Notes: generated by a model from the letters alone, not told the origin. DNA of 64,000 nt from a gamma proteobacterium HdN1 (GCA_000198515.1 FP929140.1:3198527-3262526); one strand, 5' to 3'; positions 29,392 to 37,951 are shown, counted from the first letter of the stretch. Program-made: numbers and translations.

Positions 29392-31001
29392 ATTTTGGAT
29401 TCCCGCATTTTATGGCGCTGTTGCCAGTGATTTCGCTCACGGTTGCTTCGGTGGTGGTGATGCTGTGTACCGCATTTTTTCGTCGCCACGGGTTGATTGC
29501 CGCGCTGACGTTGCTTGGCCTTGGTATTACACTGGCGTGCCTTCACCAACAGTCTGGGATCGCGGCAATTGAGGTCACGCCGCTGATGCAATTTGATCGG
29601 CTTTCCGTGTTTTTTAGCGCGTGGATACTCGTCGCTGCGATGGTTGTCACCTTGCTTTCATGGCACTATTTTCGCACCCGCGAAGGGCTTTCGGAGGAGT
29701 TATACGTGCTGCTGCTAACGGCAACGTTAGGGGCGGTCGTTATGGTTTCCAGCATTCACTTTGCCTCGTTTTTTCTGGGGCTGGAAATCTTGAGCGTCTC
29801 CCTGTTTGCATTGGTCGCCTATCCGGTTACCAGCCTGACGCGCAAAGACCGCAGCGCAGCCTCTCCGATTGAGGCGGGAATCAAATACCTGATTCTTGCT
29901 GGAATTGCCTCGGCCATGCTAGCGATGGGGATGGCTTTCCTGTACGCAGCAACTGGGGAGCTGTCTTTTTCCGGCATCCAAACGATGTTGCAAACCGATG
30001 CTGTCCACGAATCCCGCAACTTGTACGCAATGGGTGGGATCGTCATGATCTTGGCAGGCGTGGCGTTCAAGCTTGCATTGGTGCCGTTTCATATGTGGAC
30101 GCCGGATGTGTATCACGGCGCGCCTGCACCGGTTACGGCTTTTCTGGCTACGGTATCCAAGTTTGCCATGCTGGTATTGATCCTTCGCGCCTTTCTTTTT
30201 GCGCGTGGCGACCATCCTGAAGCAGTGATTGCGGTGGTTACGGGAGTTGCGGCAGTTTCTATGCTGGTCGGCAACCTCTTGGCCTTACAGCAGAATAACG
30301 TGAAGCGTATGTTAGCGTATTCCTCGATTTCTCATTCGGGGTATGTACTGGTCGCGTTTCTTGCTGGGATGGTGGCTAGCACCGCGAATGCGATAAAAGC
30401 TGAAGGCATCGAGGTAGAGGCGATTGCGTTCTATATTGTGTCCTATCTGCTGACTTCTCTTACCGCCTTTGGCGTGGTGTCGGTACTGTCTTCAGGCAGG
30501 GAGCGCGTGTCGTACAGTCGTGAATCAGGCGGGAATGTAGACGCTGAAACGCGCGATACTGATGGTCTTCAAGACTATGAATCGCTGTTCTGGAAACGTC
30601 CGGTGATGGCGAGTGTATTCGCGATCGCGTTGCTGTCCTCTGCGGGCATCCCCCTTACAATCGGATTTATGGGCAAGTTTTATATCTTTGCAGCAGGAGT
30701 AACGAGCGCCTTGTGGTGGCTGCTCTTGGTTCTGATTGCAAGCAGCGGGATTGGGCTGTTTTATTATTTGCGCTTGGTGCTTGTGATGTTCAGGCTACCG
30801 GAAGGAGGGCATGATGGTCATGGCGAGGAAGTGATGGCACCCGCGCAGACAACCGCCGCGGCGCTTGTTCGGGAGATCCCTGTTGGAGCGCGCTGGCTGA
30901 TGGTACTGCTGGGCGGCGTTATTCTTTGGCTTGGTGTCTACCCTGGGCCGCTGATGGCGGAAATTCGCGACATTCTTGTGGCGATGCGTGTGGCGGGGTG
31001 A
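29388..31001 (+). CDS. nuoN: NADH-quinone oxidoreductase subunit N
   Basis: This 537-residue antiporter-like subunit is the last gene of the nuo operon. Signatures are FFLGLEILSVSLFALVAY (key Glu), FKLALVPFHMWTPDVYHGAPAPVTAF, and KRMLAYSSISHSGYVLVAFL. A hydrophilic stretch (about 370-400, rich in Ser, Glu and Asp) sits between helices and is longer than in many NuoN proteins. No hairpin terminator is obvious after the stop. The cobalamin promoter begins only 48 bases downstream, so some read-through into the riboswitch is possible. Confidence 0.96.
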   Translation: MNFGFPHFMALLPVISLTVASVVVMLCTAFFRRHGLIAALTLLGLGITLACLHQQSGIAAIEVTPLMQFDRLSVFFSAWILVAAMVVTLLSWHYFRTREGLSEELYVLLLTATLGAVVMVSSIHFASFFLGLEILSVSLFALVAYPVTSLTRKDRSAASPIEAGIKYLILAGIASAMLAMGMAFLYAATGELSFSGIQTMLQTDAVHESRNLYAMGGIVMILAGVAFKLALVPFHMWTPDVYHGAPAPVTAFLATVSKFAMLVLILRAFLFARGDHPEAVIAVVTGVAAVSMLVGNLLALQQNNVKRMLAYSSISHSGYVLVAFLAGMVASTANAIKAEGIEVEAIAFYIVSYLLTSLTAFGVVSVLSSGRERVSYSRESGGNVDAETRDTDGLQDYESLFWKRPVMASVFAIALLSSAGIPLTIGFMGKFYIFAAGVTSALWWLLLVLIASSGIGLFYYLRLVLVMFRLPEGGHDGHGEEVMAPAQTTAAALVREIPVGARWLMVLLGGVILWLGVYPGPLMAEIRDILVAMRVAG

Positions 31002-31048
31002 GGGGGATTGCTGCCACGCAGGACGTGTTCGGGAGAAATACGCCCCTC

Positions 31049-31077
31049 TTGAACCCACGCCACCCATCCTTTACAAT
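31049..31077 (+). promoter_or_regulatory. Sigma-70-like promoter of the cobalamin operon
   Basis: TTGAAC (31049-31054) and TACAAT (31072-31077) are separated by exactly 17 bases. The predicted start of transcription, near 31084, falls a few bases before the first stem of the cobalamin riboswitch at 31088, which makes this the natural promoter for cobO onward. Confidence 0.7.
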
Positions 31078-31087
31078 CGCCACCGTT

Positions 31088-31300
31088 ACAGGTGCCTGCG
31101 CCAATTGGACAGGTGAAACGGGAAGTCGGTGCGAATCAGTGGATTCCATCCCGACGCTGCCCCCGCAACGGTAAATGGGAACGTTCAGAGCATAAATCTG
31201 GCGTTCAAGGCAAAAGGTGCCACGGGGATTTACCCTGGAAGGCCCGCCGCAGTCATCCACAAAAGGATGCGCTGTTCCATGAGCCCGGAGACCGGCCTGT
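31088..31300 (+). ncRNA. Cobalamin riboswitch upstream of cobO
   Basis: Hallmarks appear in order: 5' closing arm ACAGG (31088-31092), GGGAA (31120-31124) and CGGTGCGAATC (31127-31137), the core GCTGCCCCCGCAACGG (31156-31171), the B12 box GAGCCCGGAGACCGGCCT (31281-31298) and 3' closing arm CCTGT (31296-31300). It binds adenosylcobalamin-type ligands and represses the downstream genes. The expression platform (31301-31360) offers alternative pairings. Six C at 31305-31310 can pair either locally (CCCCG/CGGGG, 31307-31323) or with six G at 31350-31355. Those six G are part of the Shine-Dalgarno of a leader frame starting at 31362. Control of translation initiation is therefore likely. Confidence 0.95.
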
Positions 31301-31361
31301 AGTGCCCCCCGTTCTATACGGGGCCAACTACTGAACCTGCGGGGACGCAGGGGGGAGTCTC

Positions 31362-31532
31362 ATGGATACCGCATCTTGTGCAGCATTCGCTGTACCTGCG
31401 CGTTTTGTCGCGCCGCCTTTTTTTGTACGCATTGTTTGTACAGCCTTTCCAAGCAAGCTCCTTCTGGGCAAGGTCTCCACATCGAATCTATCGCGTGCCT
31501 CCAACGTGTCGTGTTTGGGGGTGTTGCTATGA
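31362..31532 (+). CDS. Putative 56-residue leader ORF between riboswitch and cobO
   Basis: An ATG at 31362 with a strong Shine-Dalgarno (GGGGGGAG, 31350-31357) opens a 56-codon frame (MDTASCAAFAVPARFV... ending CLGVLL). Its TGA overlaps the cobO ATG in ATGA. The product is hydrophobic/basic with four Cys, and I do not recognise it. The Shine-Dalgarno is the one the riboswitch platform can sequester, whereas cobO itself has only GGGGGTG about five bases upstream. The frame probably transmits riboswitch control to cobO by translational coupling. Whether the peptide itself has a role is unknown. Confidence 0.5.
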   Translation: MDTASCAAFAVPARFVAPPFFVRIVCTAFPSKLLLGKVSTSNLSRASNVSCLGVLL

Positions 31533-32173
31533 ATTCGGGTCAAAACGATGCCTCGGAGCAGCACGATACGCCCGAGCAGCGCGAGAAATACCGTGAGCGT
31601 ATGCAGCGCCGTAAGATAAAAATGGAGGCGCGCATTGCCAAAGCCAATATTGATCGCGGCGTTTTTGTCGTGAATACCGGCGGCGGTAAGGGTAAGAGTT
31701 CTTCCGGTTTTGGGATGTTGGCGCGCTCGTTAGGCCACGGGTTTCGCTGTGGTGTGGTGCAGTTTATCAAGGGCCGGCAGGATACTGCTGAAGAGCGTTT
31801 CTTTCGGCAGGCTGGCGGTGATCTGCTGGATTTTCATATTTGCGGCGAAGGCTTTACCTGGATTACCCAAGATCGCGAGCGTGATCAGCAGGCGGTGCTC
31901 GCAGGGTGGGAAATCGCCTGCAAAATGCTGGCAGATCCAAACTACGATTTCATCCTGCTGGACGAGCTGAACATCGCCCTCAAGCATCAATATCTTTCAG
32001 TCGATGAGGTTTTGCGAGCGGTCAGCCTGCGCCCGCCTAAACAGCATGTGGTCATCACTGGCCGCCACGCACCTGACGCGTTAATTGCTGCTGCCGATAC
32101 TGTCACCGAGATGCGTGTCATCAAGCACGCCATGAAGGCAGGAATCAAGGCACAGAACGGCATCGAGCTGTGA
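31529..32173 (+). CDS. cobO: Corrinoid adenosyltransferase (CobO/BtuR type)
   Basis: The product (214 residues) transfers the 5'-deoxyadenosyl group of ATP to the cobalt of cobyrinate a,c-diamide or other corrinoids, in the cytoplasm. Motifs are the P-loop VNTGGGKGKSSSGFG, VVQFIKGRQ, and DFILLDELNIALKHQYLS. The N-terminal ~45 residues are charged and helical. I chose the ATG at 31529, since the upstream part of this frame (from 31376) overlaps the leader frame and is unrelated. It is the first enzyme gene of the riboswitch-controlled operon. A 20-bp repeat spans its stop. Confidence 0.95.
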   Translation: MNSGQNDASEQHDTPEQREKYRERMQRRKIKMEARIAKANIDRGVFVVNTGGGKGKSSSGFGMLARSLGHGFRCGVVQFIKGRQDTAEERFFRQAGGDLLDFHICGEGFTWITQDRERDQQAVLAGWEIACKMLADPNYDFILLDELNIALKHQYLSVDEVLRAVSLRPPKQHVVITGRHAPDALIAAADTVTEMRVIKHAMKAGIKAQNGIEL

Positions 32174-32214
32174 GCCAGAGCAACAAGCGATGAGCAAGAG
32201 CAACAAGCGATGAG
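32171..32214. repeat. 20-bp tandem repeat spanning cobO stop and cobB start
   Basis: TGAGCCAGAGCAACAAGCGA (32171-32190) and TGAGCAAGAGCAACAAGCGA (32191-32210) differ at one base; the next bases TGAGCCAGA begin a third copy inside cobB. The first unit contains the cobO stop. The duplication also creates a seven-codon ATG frame (32190) whose stop overlaps the cobB ATG at 32210. Confidence 0.9.
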
Positions 32215-33535
32215 CCAGAATTTGCCTTGCGAGCGCACCCGTAGTGCGGTTCGCAGCTGCCCCGCGTTGTTGGTTTCTGCGCCTGCCTCTGGCCACGGTA
32301 AGACCAGCGTTACTGCTGCGATTGCTCGCGCCTATGTGCGGCGGGGGTTGCGCGTTGCCATGTTCAAAACAGGGCCGGATTTTCTCGACCCGATGATTAC
32401 TGGGCTTGCTGCGGATCGGGAGGCTTGCCAGCTGAGTGTGTGGATGGGCAGTGAGACGGAGGTGCGCGCTAGGCTGTACGCAGCGGCAGGAGAGGTGGAT
32501 CTGATCCTGATCGAAGGCGTGATGGGGCTTTATGATGGGCGACCTTCCAGCGCAGATTTGGCGGTGCAGCTTGGTTTGCCCGTTGCGCTGGTGATTGATG
32601 CCTCGGCAATGGGTGGAACGTTTGGCGCGGTTGCCTACGGCCTGAAACATTATCGTGGTGATGTAAACGTTTTTGGTGCAATTGCCAATCGCATCGGGCG
32701 TGAATACCACGCAAAACTCGTGCGCGAGAGCTTGCCTGACGATATCTGCTGGATGGGCGCATTGCCGCGTTCGCCGTCACTTGCATTGCCCGAGCGCCAT
32801 TTGGGGTTGGTTTCTGCTGCCGAAATCGTTGATCTGAATGCAAGGCTGGATGAGCTTGCCGATGTGTGGGAGCGTTATGGGGAAGATGTAACATTGCCCG
32901 TCGTTGCGTTTCTCCCCGCGGAATTGCCCACTGCCGGAGCGATGCTGGCGGGTGTTTGCATAGCCATTGCCCGCGATGATGCGTTTTGTTTTCTCTACCC
33001 TGCCAATTTGGAAGTGCTGCAAATGGCGGGTGCAAGAATTGTATTTTTTTCCCCGCTTGCCGGTGATCCTCTGCCGGAGTGCGATGCGTGCTGGCTGCCG
33101 GGTGGGTATCCAGAGCTGCATTTACAGACGCTCTCGCAGCAGAAATCACTGCATGCCACGCTCGCGGCGCATGTCGATGCGGGTAAGCCGCTGTTGGCGG
33201 AGTGTGGTGGTTTGCTGTTTTGTCTGGATACGCTCGCCGATCACCAAGGGCGTTGTGCGCCCATGGCGGGGCTGTTGCGTGGCCACGCAAGGCTGCAGGA
33301 ACGCTTGGTAGCGCTTGGGCTGCAAGCTGTTGCCTTGCCGGAAGGCGAGCTGCGTGGCCACACGTTTCATCACGCGCAGGCGGATGTTGAGGCGCCTTGC
33401 TTTGCGATGGCGAGTAACCCAAACGATGCGCCCACGCGAGAGGCCATTTATCGCGTGAAGCGTTTCACTGCAAGTTTTGTGCACTTTTATTTCCCTTCTA
33501 ATCCGCAAGCAGCTGCACGGCTTTTTTTGGCTTAG
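32210..33535 (+). CDS. cobB: Cobyrinic acid a,c-diamide synthase
   Basis: This 441-residue cytosolic enzyme amidates the a and c side chains of (hydrogeno)byrinic acid with glutamine and ATP, before cobalt insertion in the aerobic route. The N-terminal P-loop domain (VSAPASGHGKTSVTAAIARAY, then KTGPDFLDPMITG) is followed by a class I glutaminase-type domain. The nucleophile Cys lies in LLAECGGLLFCLD, and GHTFHHAQ supplies a catalytic-type His. The start lacks a clear Shine-Dalgarno and overlaps a seven-codon mini-frame, suggesting coupling. The stop lies in a 20-bp tandem repeat array. Confidence 0.95.
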   Translation: MSQNLPCERTRSAVRSCPALLVSAPASGHGKTSVTAAIARAYVRRGLRVAMFKTGPDFLDPMITGLAADREACQLSVWMGSETEVRARLYAAAGEVDLILIEGVMGLYDGRPSSADLAVQLGLPVALVIDASAMGGTFGAVAYGLKHYRGDVNVFGAIANRIGREYHAKLVRESLPDDICWMGALPRSPSLALPERHLGLVSAAEIVDLNARLDELADVWERYGEDVTLPVVAFLPAELPTAGAMLAGVCIAIARDDAFCFLYPANLEVLQMAGARIVFFSPLAGDPLPECDACWLPGGYPELHLQTLSQQKSLHATLAAHVDAGKPLLAECGGLLFCLDTLADHQGRCAPMAGLLRGHARLQERLVALGLQAVALPEGELRGHTFHHAQADVEAPCFAMASNPNDAPTREAIYRVKRFTASFVHFYFPSNPQAAARLFLA

Positions 33536-33601
33536 CGCAGGTTTTTTGTCTTAGCGCAGGATTTTTTGTCTTAGCGCAGGATTTTTTGTCTTAGCGAAGA
33601 G
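33532..33601. repeat. 19-20-bp tandem repeat array after cobB
   Basis: TTAGCGCAGGTTTTTTGTC (33532-33550) is followed by two identical units TTAGCGCAGGATTTTTTGTC (33551-33570, 33571-33590) and a partial fourth (33591-33601). The first unit contains the cobB stop TAG. T-runs recur in each unit, but there is no stem, so it does not look like a terminator. Confidence 0.92.
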
Positions 33602-33687
33602 TGCGATCGAGGGGCGTAAGCGTTTAGAAGCAGAGTAGTGGAAAAAGGCTTGTTAGGGCAATTCACCCATGGGATGAGGTATGTTGT

Positions 33688-35649
33688 ATGGAAAATACGG
33701 ATCTGCTAGAAACAGCAACACCGATACTAGCAGAGCGTCGTGGCGCTTGCCCGTCGCTGAGCGTACCGATGCCTACCGGGGATGGCTTGCTTGCGCGTCT
33801 GGATTTTGTGGAGGCTGGGCTTTCACCTTGGCAGTTTGCGCAGATTGCGCGAGGCGCGGCGAAGTACGGCAACGGTAAGTTAGAAATCACCATGCGTGGA
33901 AAGCTGCAGGTGCGGGGCTTGCGGCCAGAAACAAAGGCCACGTTTGCGCAAGAGATTGCCGCGATGCGCCTGCCGATTCAGCAAGGGGTTGAAGTTCGTG
34001 CTAGCCCGTTGGCGGGTGTTGATGCAACGGAGGCAGGGGATTCACGGGTGCTGGCGGCTGCGATTCGCGAGGGAATTTTAGCGCGCGGTTTGTTTGGAAA
34101 GTTGGCACCTAAGCTTTCCGTTGTCGTGGATGGTGGTGGTGCGTTCAGCCTGCGTGGATTGGATGCAGATGTGTATGTCTGGGCGCTCCGAGAAGGGCCC
34201 TCGACTGAATGGGGCGTGGCGTTGGGCTGTAGAGGCGCGTGTACGCATTTGCTGGGGCGGGGGGATGCTGCGCAGGCCGTTGATGCAGTGTTGTCGGCCT
34301 TGGTGGTGTTGGCGGGTGAGGGGCGCTCGGCGCGAGGCTGGACGTTAGCAGCTGCGCAGGTGGGATCACTTAGAACCTTGCTACGGTCGCCGCCCCCTGA
34401 TTTGCCGCAGGTTGTCAGTGTCGCGTCGCTTCGATTCGTTCCGCCCTGTAATGCTGAGACTGAAGGCGCTGAAGCCGTTCTAGGTGCGCAAGAAGTAGTT
34501 CCAGCTTTTGGCCAGATTAGCGCAACTGCTGCCGAAGCCTTTGCTCGTGCCTTGCCCGAGTGCGCATCGATACGATTTTCACCGAATCGCGGCCTGTTGG
34601 TGAGCCCATTATCGGAACCGCAGCGCGAGGCGTTATTGGACGCTGCAGAACGGCTTGGCCTGATCACGGACCCGAGCGACCCACGTCTGAAGATCAGTCT
34701 CTGTGTTGGTGCACCTTCCTGCCCTAGCAGCTATTTGCACACCTATGTGCTGGCGAATCGCATTGCGACGGATTGGACTGATCAAAATCATCAGGGCGGA
34801 TCAGAAGCCATTTTGCCTTTGCATCTTTCTGGATGTGAGAAACTTTGCGGCCGGCCTTTAGATTCCCGAATAACGCTGATCGGAAGTGCTGAGGGCCCCT
34901 ATTTCGAGAAATCTAAAGGCTCGGAGCGCAAAAACAGCTTGCCTTCACTGAATCCGCAGTTAGAGAAAATAAGGCAGCTTGCCGGTCTGCACTCGCTGAA
35001 TCAGCCTCATATGGCCACCCAAGATACCACCTATGTAGAAGCGGGCTTGGCCATTTATCGCGAATCCTTCGCCATTATTCGCGCCGAGGCCGATCTTTCC
35101 AAGTTTAGCGCGGAAGAAGCCGACGTGGTCGTGCGCATGATACATGCCTGTGGATTGGTGGAAATGGCTAAGAATTTTTACTTTTCCGAGGGCTTTGTCG
35201 CAGCAGCACGCAACGCTTTGGAGCGTGGCGCACCCATTCTGTGTGATGCAAATATGGTGGCGTGGGGAATTACCCGCAAGCGCCTGCCGGCAGAAAATCC
35301 GGTGATCTGCACGCTGGAGGAAGCCACGGTAACGCCGCAAGCAAAGACCAGCGGCCAGACGCGCTCAGCTGCTGCGGTGGAATTGTGGCATCGCCACCTG
35401 GAAGGTGCAGTCATTGCAATTGGCAATGCACCTACCGCGTTATTCCGTCTGCTCGACATGCTGAAGGATGGCGCACCTAAACCGGCAGCGATTATCGGCA
35501 TGCCGGTGGGCTTTGTAGGGGCGCTGGAATCAAAAGAGGCGCTGATGGAAAGCGATGTAGGCGTTCCTTGGGCGGTGGTGCGTGGGCGCTTTGGCGGTAG
35601 TGCAGTAACCGCTGCAGCGGTGAACGCCTTGGCTCGCCCAGGGCTGTAG
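33688..35649 (+). CDS. cobG: CobG-CobH fusion: precorrin-3B synthase / precorrin-8X methylmutase
   Basis: This 653-residue protein has two enzyme domains. Residues ~15-415 are a nitrite/sulfite-reductase-like CobG. It has two ferredoxin-like half-domains (KYGNGKLEITMRGKLQVRGL early) and [4Fe-4S] Cys residues in SLCVGAPSCPSS and LSGCEKLCGRP. CobG uses oxygen to make precorrin-3B, marking the aerobic route. Residues ~450-650 are a complete CobH/CbiC methylmutase (YVEAGLAIYRESFAIIRAEA, MIHACGLVEMAKNFYFS, ILCDANMVAWGITRKRL, IGMPVGFVGALESKEALM). The domains are normally separate genes. An ATG at 35011 just before the CobH part has no ribosome-binding site, so an independent CobH start is unlikely. 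Confidence 0.92.
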   Translation: MENTDLLETATPILAERRGACPSLSVPMPTGDGLLARLDFVEAGLSPWQFAQIARGAAKYGNGKLEITMRGKLQVRGLRPETKATFAQEIAAMRLPIQQGVEVRASPLAGVDATEAGDSRVLAAAIREGILARGLFGKLAPKLSVVVDGGGAFSLRGLDADVYVWALREGPSTEWGVALGCRGACTHLLGRGDAAQAVDAVLSALVVLAGEGRSARGWTLAAAQVGSLRTLLRSPPPDLPQVVSVASLRFVPPCNAETEGAEAVLGAQEVVPAFGQISATAAEAFARALPECASIRFSPNRGLLVSPLSEPQREALLDAAERLGLITDPSDPRLKISLCVGAPSCPSSYLHTYVLANRIATDWTDQNHQGGSEAILPLHLSGCEKLCGRPLDSRITLIGSAEGPYFEKSKGSERKNSLPSLNPQLEKIRQLAGLHSLNQPHMATQDTTYVEAGLAIYRESFAIIRAEADLSKFSAEEADVVVRMIHACGLVEMAKNFYFSEGFVAAARNALERGAPILCDANMVAWGITRKRLPAENPVICTLEEATVTPQAKTSGQTRSAAAVELWHRHLEGAVIAIGNAPTALFRLLDMLKDGAPKPAAIIGMPVGFVGALESKEALMESDVGVPWAVVRGRFGGSAVTAAAVNALARPGL

Positions 35650-35730
35650 CAAGAGTGAATGTGAAGTAGCCTGTGCTCAAGGGGGTTGGTTGAAGCCGAT
35701 GGAACAGTTAATGATAATGAGATTGAACGT

Positions 35731-36456
35731 ATGAAAGGACAATTAATCGGCTTGGGAACTGGGCCTGGAGATCCAGAGCTTCTTACGCTGAAGGCGCTGC
35801 GAGCATTGCAGTCTGCGGATGTGATTGCACATTTTACCAAGCGCGGAAAACTCGGTAACGCGCGTGCTACAGTGTCACCTCATTGGCCGGCGCAGGCGCT
35901 GGATTTGCCGCTTGTGTATCCCGTTACGGTAGAAATTGACCATCACGAAACGGAGTATCAGCGCCAGATTGATGACTTTTTTGATGCTTCAGCCGCGCTC
36001 ATTGCAGACCATTTAGAGGCGGGCCGTAATGTGGTGATTCTAAGTGCCGGTGATCCGCTGTTTTACGGCTCTTATATGCATCTGCACGTACGTTTATCTG
36101 GGCGTTATCCAACGCAGGTGATCCCGGGCGTTACAGGCATGTCGGGATGCTGGTCGGCAGCGGGGGTGGCTATTGCCCAAGGGGAGGACGTGTTGTCGGT
36201 TTTGCCAGGCACGCTGAAGCTTGAAGCCTTGCAGGAGCGGCTTTCTACCACTGAGGCGTGCGTTATTATGAAGGTGGGCCGCAATCTGGCCAAAATACGC
36301 GAGGCGCTGCGCGCTGCTGGGCGGTTGGATACTGCGCTGTATGTAGAGCGAGCCAGTACGCCAGAAATGCGCTGTTTGCCCTTATCTGAAAAAACCGACG
36401 ATAAAGCGCCATATTTTTCCATTGTGCTGGTGCCTGGCTGGGAGCAAGCCCTATGA
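35731..36456 (+). CDS. cobI: Precorrin-2 C20-methyltransferase
   Basis: This 241-residue SAM-dependent tetrapyrrole methylase methylates C20 of precorrin-2. Signatures are the N-terminal GLGTGPGDPELLTLKALRAL, VVILSAGDPLFYGSYMHL, and VIPGVTGMSGCWSAAG. I chose the ATG at 35731, where family homology begins. The frame from 35686 adds 15 unlikely residues. The ribosome-binding site is weak. The stop overlaps the cobJ start (ATGA). Confidence 0.95.
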   Translation: MKGQLIGLGTGPGDPELLTLKALRALQSADVIAHFTKRGKLGNARATVSPHWPAQALDLPLVYPVTVEIDHHETEYQRQIDDFFDASAALIADHLEAGRNVVILSAGDPLFYGSYMHLHVRLSGRYPTQVIPGVTGMSGCWSAAGVAIAQGEDVLSVLPGTLKLEALQERLSTTEACVIMKVGRNLAKIREALRAAGRLDTALYVERASTPEMRCLPLSEKTDDKAPYFSIVLVPGWEQAL

Positions 36457-37214
36457 ACGGGCGACTAACGGTGGTTGGTATCGGCCCCGGCAATCTCCAA
36501 CAAATCACGCCTGAGGTGAGCTTTGCGCTTGAAGCCGCAACCGATGTGTTTGGCTACGAGCCGTATCTTGCGCGTTTGCCGGAAATTGCCGAGCAGGTGC
36601 GCCACGCATCGGACAACCGTGAGGAACTTCAGCGAGCGGGGGCCGCATTAGCAATGGCTGCGGCGGGAAAGCGAGTGGTGATGGTTTCTGGCGGCGATGC
36701 TGGGGTCTTTGCCATGGCGGCTGCGGTTTGCGAAGCAGTGGAGGTGGGGCCGGCGCTTTGGCGCGAGGTGGCGCTGGATTTCTTGCCCGGCGTGACTGCT
36801 ATGACGGCAGTTGCTGCGCGTGTAGGTGCGCCGTTAGGCCACGATTTTTGCGCGATTTCCCTATCGGATAACTTAAAGCCTTGGTCATTGATCGTAAGCC
36901 GCCTGCGAGCAGCAGCTACGGCGGGCTTTGTGATTGCGCTCTATAACCCGATCAGCCGCGCGCGCCCTACGCAACTGGATCTTGCTTTTGATTTGCTGCG
37001 CGAGATTCTGCCCGCTTCTACGCCCGTGATTTTTGGGCAGGCGGTCGGGCGTGCGTCGGAAAAGATCGATATTGCAGAGCTTGCGCAGGCGCAGGGGGGC
37101 ATGGCCAATATGGCTACGTGCGTGCTGATCGGATCGCCACGCACCCGTATCGTTGTGCGCCCTGGGCGAGAACCACTGGTTTATTCGCCGCGTGCGGAGC
37201 CGGAAGCCAAATGA
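36453..37214 (+). CDS. cobJ: Precorrin-3B C17-methyltransferase
   Basis: This 253-residue SAM-dependent methylase contracts the macrocycle ring and methylates C17, giving precorrin-4. Signatures are VVGIGPGNLQQITPEVSFAL, FGYEPYLARL, VVMVSGGDAGVFAMAAAV and GHDFCAISLSDNLKPW. The ATG overlaps the cobI stop. The last 34 bp overlap the 3' end of cobK, which runs the opposite way. Confidence 0.95.
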   Translation: MNGRLTVVGIGPGNLQQITPEVSFALEAATDVFGYEPYLARLPEIAEQVRHASDNREELQRAGAALAMAAAGKRVVMVSGGDAGVFAMAAAVCEAVEVGPALWREVALDFLPGVTAMTAVAARVGAPLGHDFCAISLSDNLKPWSLIVSRLRAAATAGFVIALYNPISRARPTQLDLAFDLLREILPASTPVIFGQAVGRASEKIDIAELAQAQGGMANMATCVLIGSPRTRIVVRPGREPLVYSPRAEPEAK

Positions 37215-37951
37215 TTCAGAATGCACTGCATCGCATCTTCTGCGGTTGTGGCGTCGCTGTTGCGTGGCAGGGGACGGCGCACCATGAGTACCGGAATGCC
37301 GAGTTCGCGGGCGGCGATCAGTTTGGCTTCGGTGGCGTCGGCGCCGCTGTTTTTTGCGACGATTCGGGTGATGCCGTGCGTTTTGAACAGCGTGCGTTCG
37401 TCGCTCACCTGAAAGGGGCCGCGTGCAAAAATGGAAAGGGCGTTGGGCAGTACATCTTCGGTGTTCGGCGCTTCAATGCTGCGAATAATATAGCGATGCT
37501 GCGGATACTTTTGAAATACCGCAAGGGTTTGCCGGCCAATTGCCAGAAATACGCTTTGCGGCATATCGCCAAGTGCAGCGGCAGCCGCTTCCATATCGGG
37601 CACGTCGATCCAGTGATCGCCCGCAACGGGCTGCCAAGGGGGCCGCTCCAACACAATGAGTGGGATGCCGGTTTCCTGCACCGCGGCCAGCGCGTGACGC
37701 GACATGGTGGCCGCGAAAGGGTGAGTGGCATCCACCAAAATATCAACGGCCTGTTCGCGCAACCATTGCACCAACCCTGCGGTGCCACCAAAACCGCCAA
37801 CGCGCAGTTCGCCGGCCTGCTTTGCGGGTGTGAGGGTACGGCCCGCGAGCGACAGTGTGGTTCGCAGCTGCGGGTGATGTGGTTCCAAAAGTGTTGCAAG
37901 CTCGCGTGCTTGCGTTGTACCGCCAAGAATCAAAATGTGTGGGGTGGCCAT
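37181..37951 (-). CDS. cobK: Precorrin-6A reductase (inverted within the cob operon)
   Basis: This 256-residue NADPH-dependent enzyme reduces precorrin-6A to precorrin-6B. The N-terminal nucleotide-binding start ILGGTTQARELATLLEP, the internal RVGGFGGTAGLVQWL and the family-typical VDATHPFAATMSRHAL are clear. It is the only cobalamin gene on the minus strand in a run of plus-strand cob genes. It converges on cobJ with a 34-bp overlap and diverges from cobL, the two start codons overlapping in a CATG. It cannot be read from the operon transcript, so it needs its own promoter; a good candidate lies inside cobL. Confidence 0.95.
   Translation of the reverse strand: MATPHILILGGTTQARELATLLEPHHPQLRTTLSLAGRTLTPAKQAGELRVGGFGGTAGLVQWLREQAVDILVDATHPFAATMSRHALAAVQETGIPLIVLERPPWQPVAGDHWIDVPDMEAAAAALGDMPQSVFLAIGRQTLAVFQKYPQHRYIIRSIEAPNTEDVLPNALSIFARGPFQVSDERTLFKTHGITRIVAKNSGADATEAKLIAARELGIPVLMVRRPLPRNSDATTAEDAMQCILNHLASGSARGE

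Noticed and set aside
32469-33422. Minus-strand 317-codon frame opposite cobB
   Set aside because: His/Pro/Ala-rich antisense frame with no motif; cobB on the plus strand is complete.
33532-33601. T-rich repeats after cobB considered as a terminator
   Set aside because: There is no inverted repeat before the T-runs, and the operon clearly continues with cobG.
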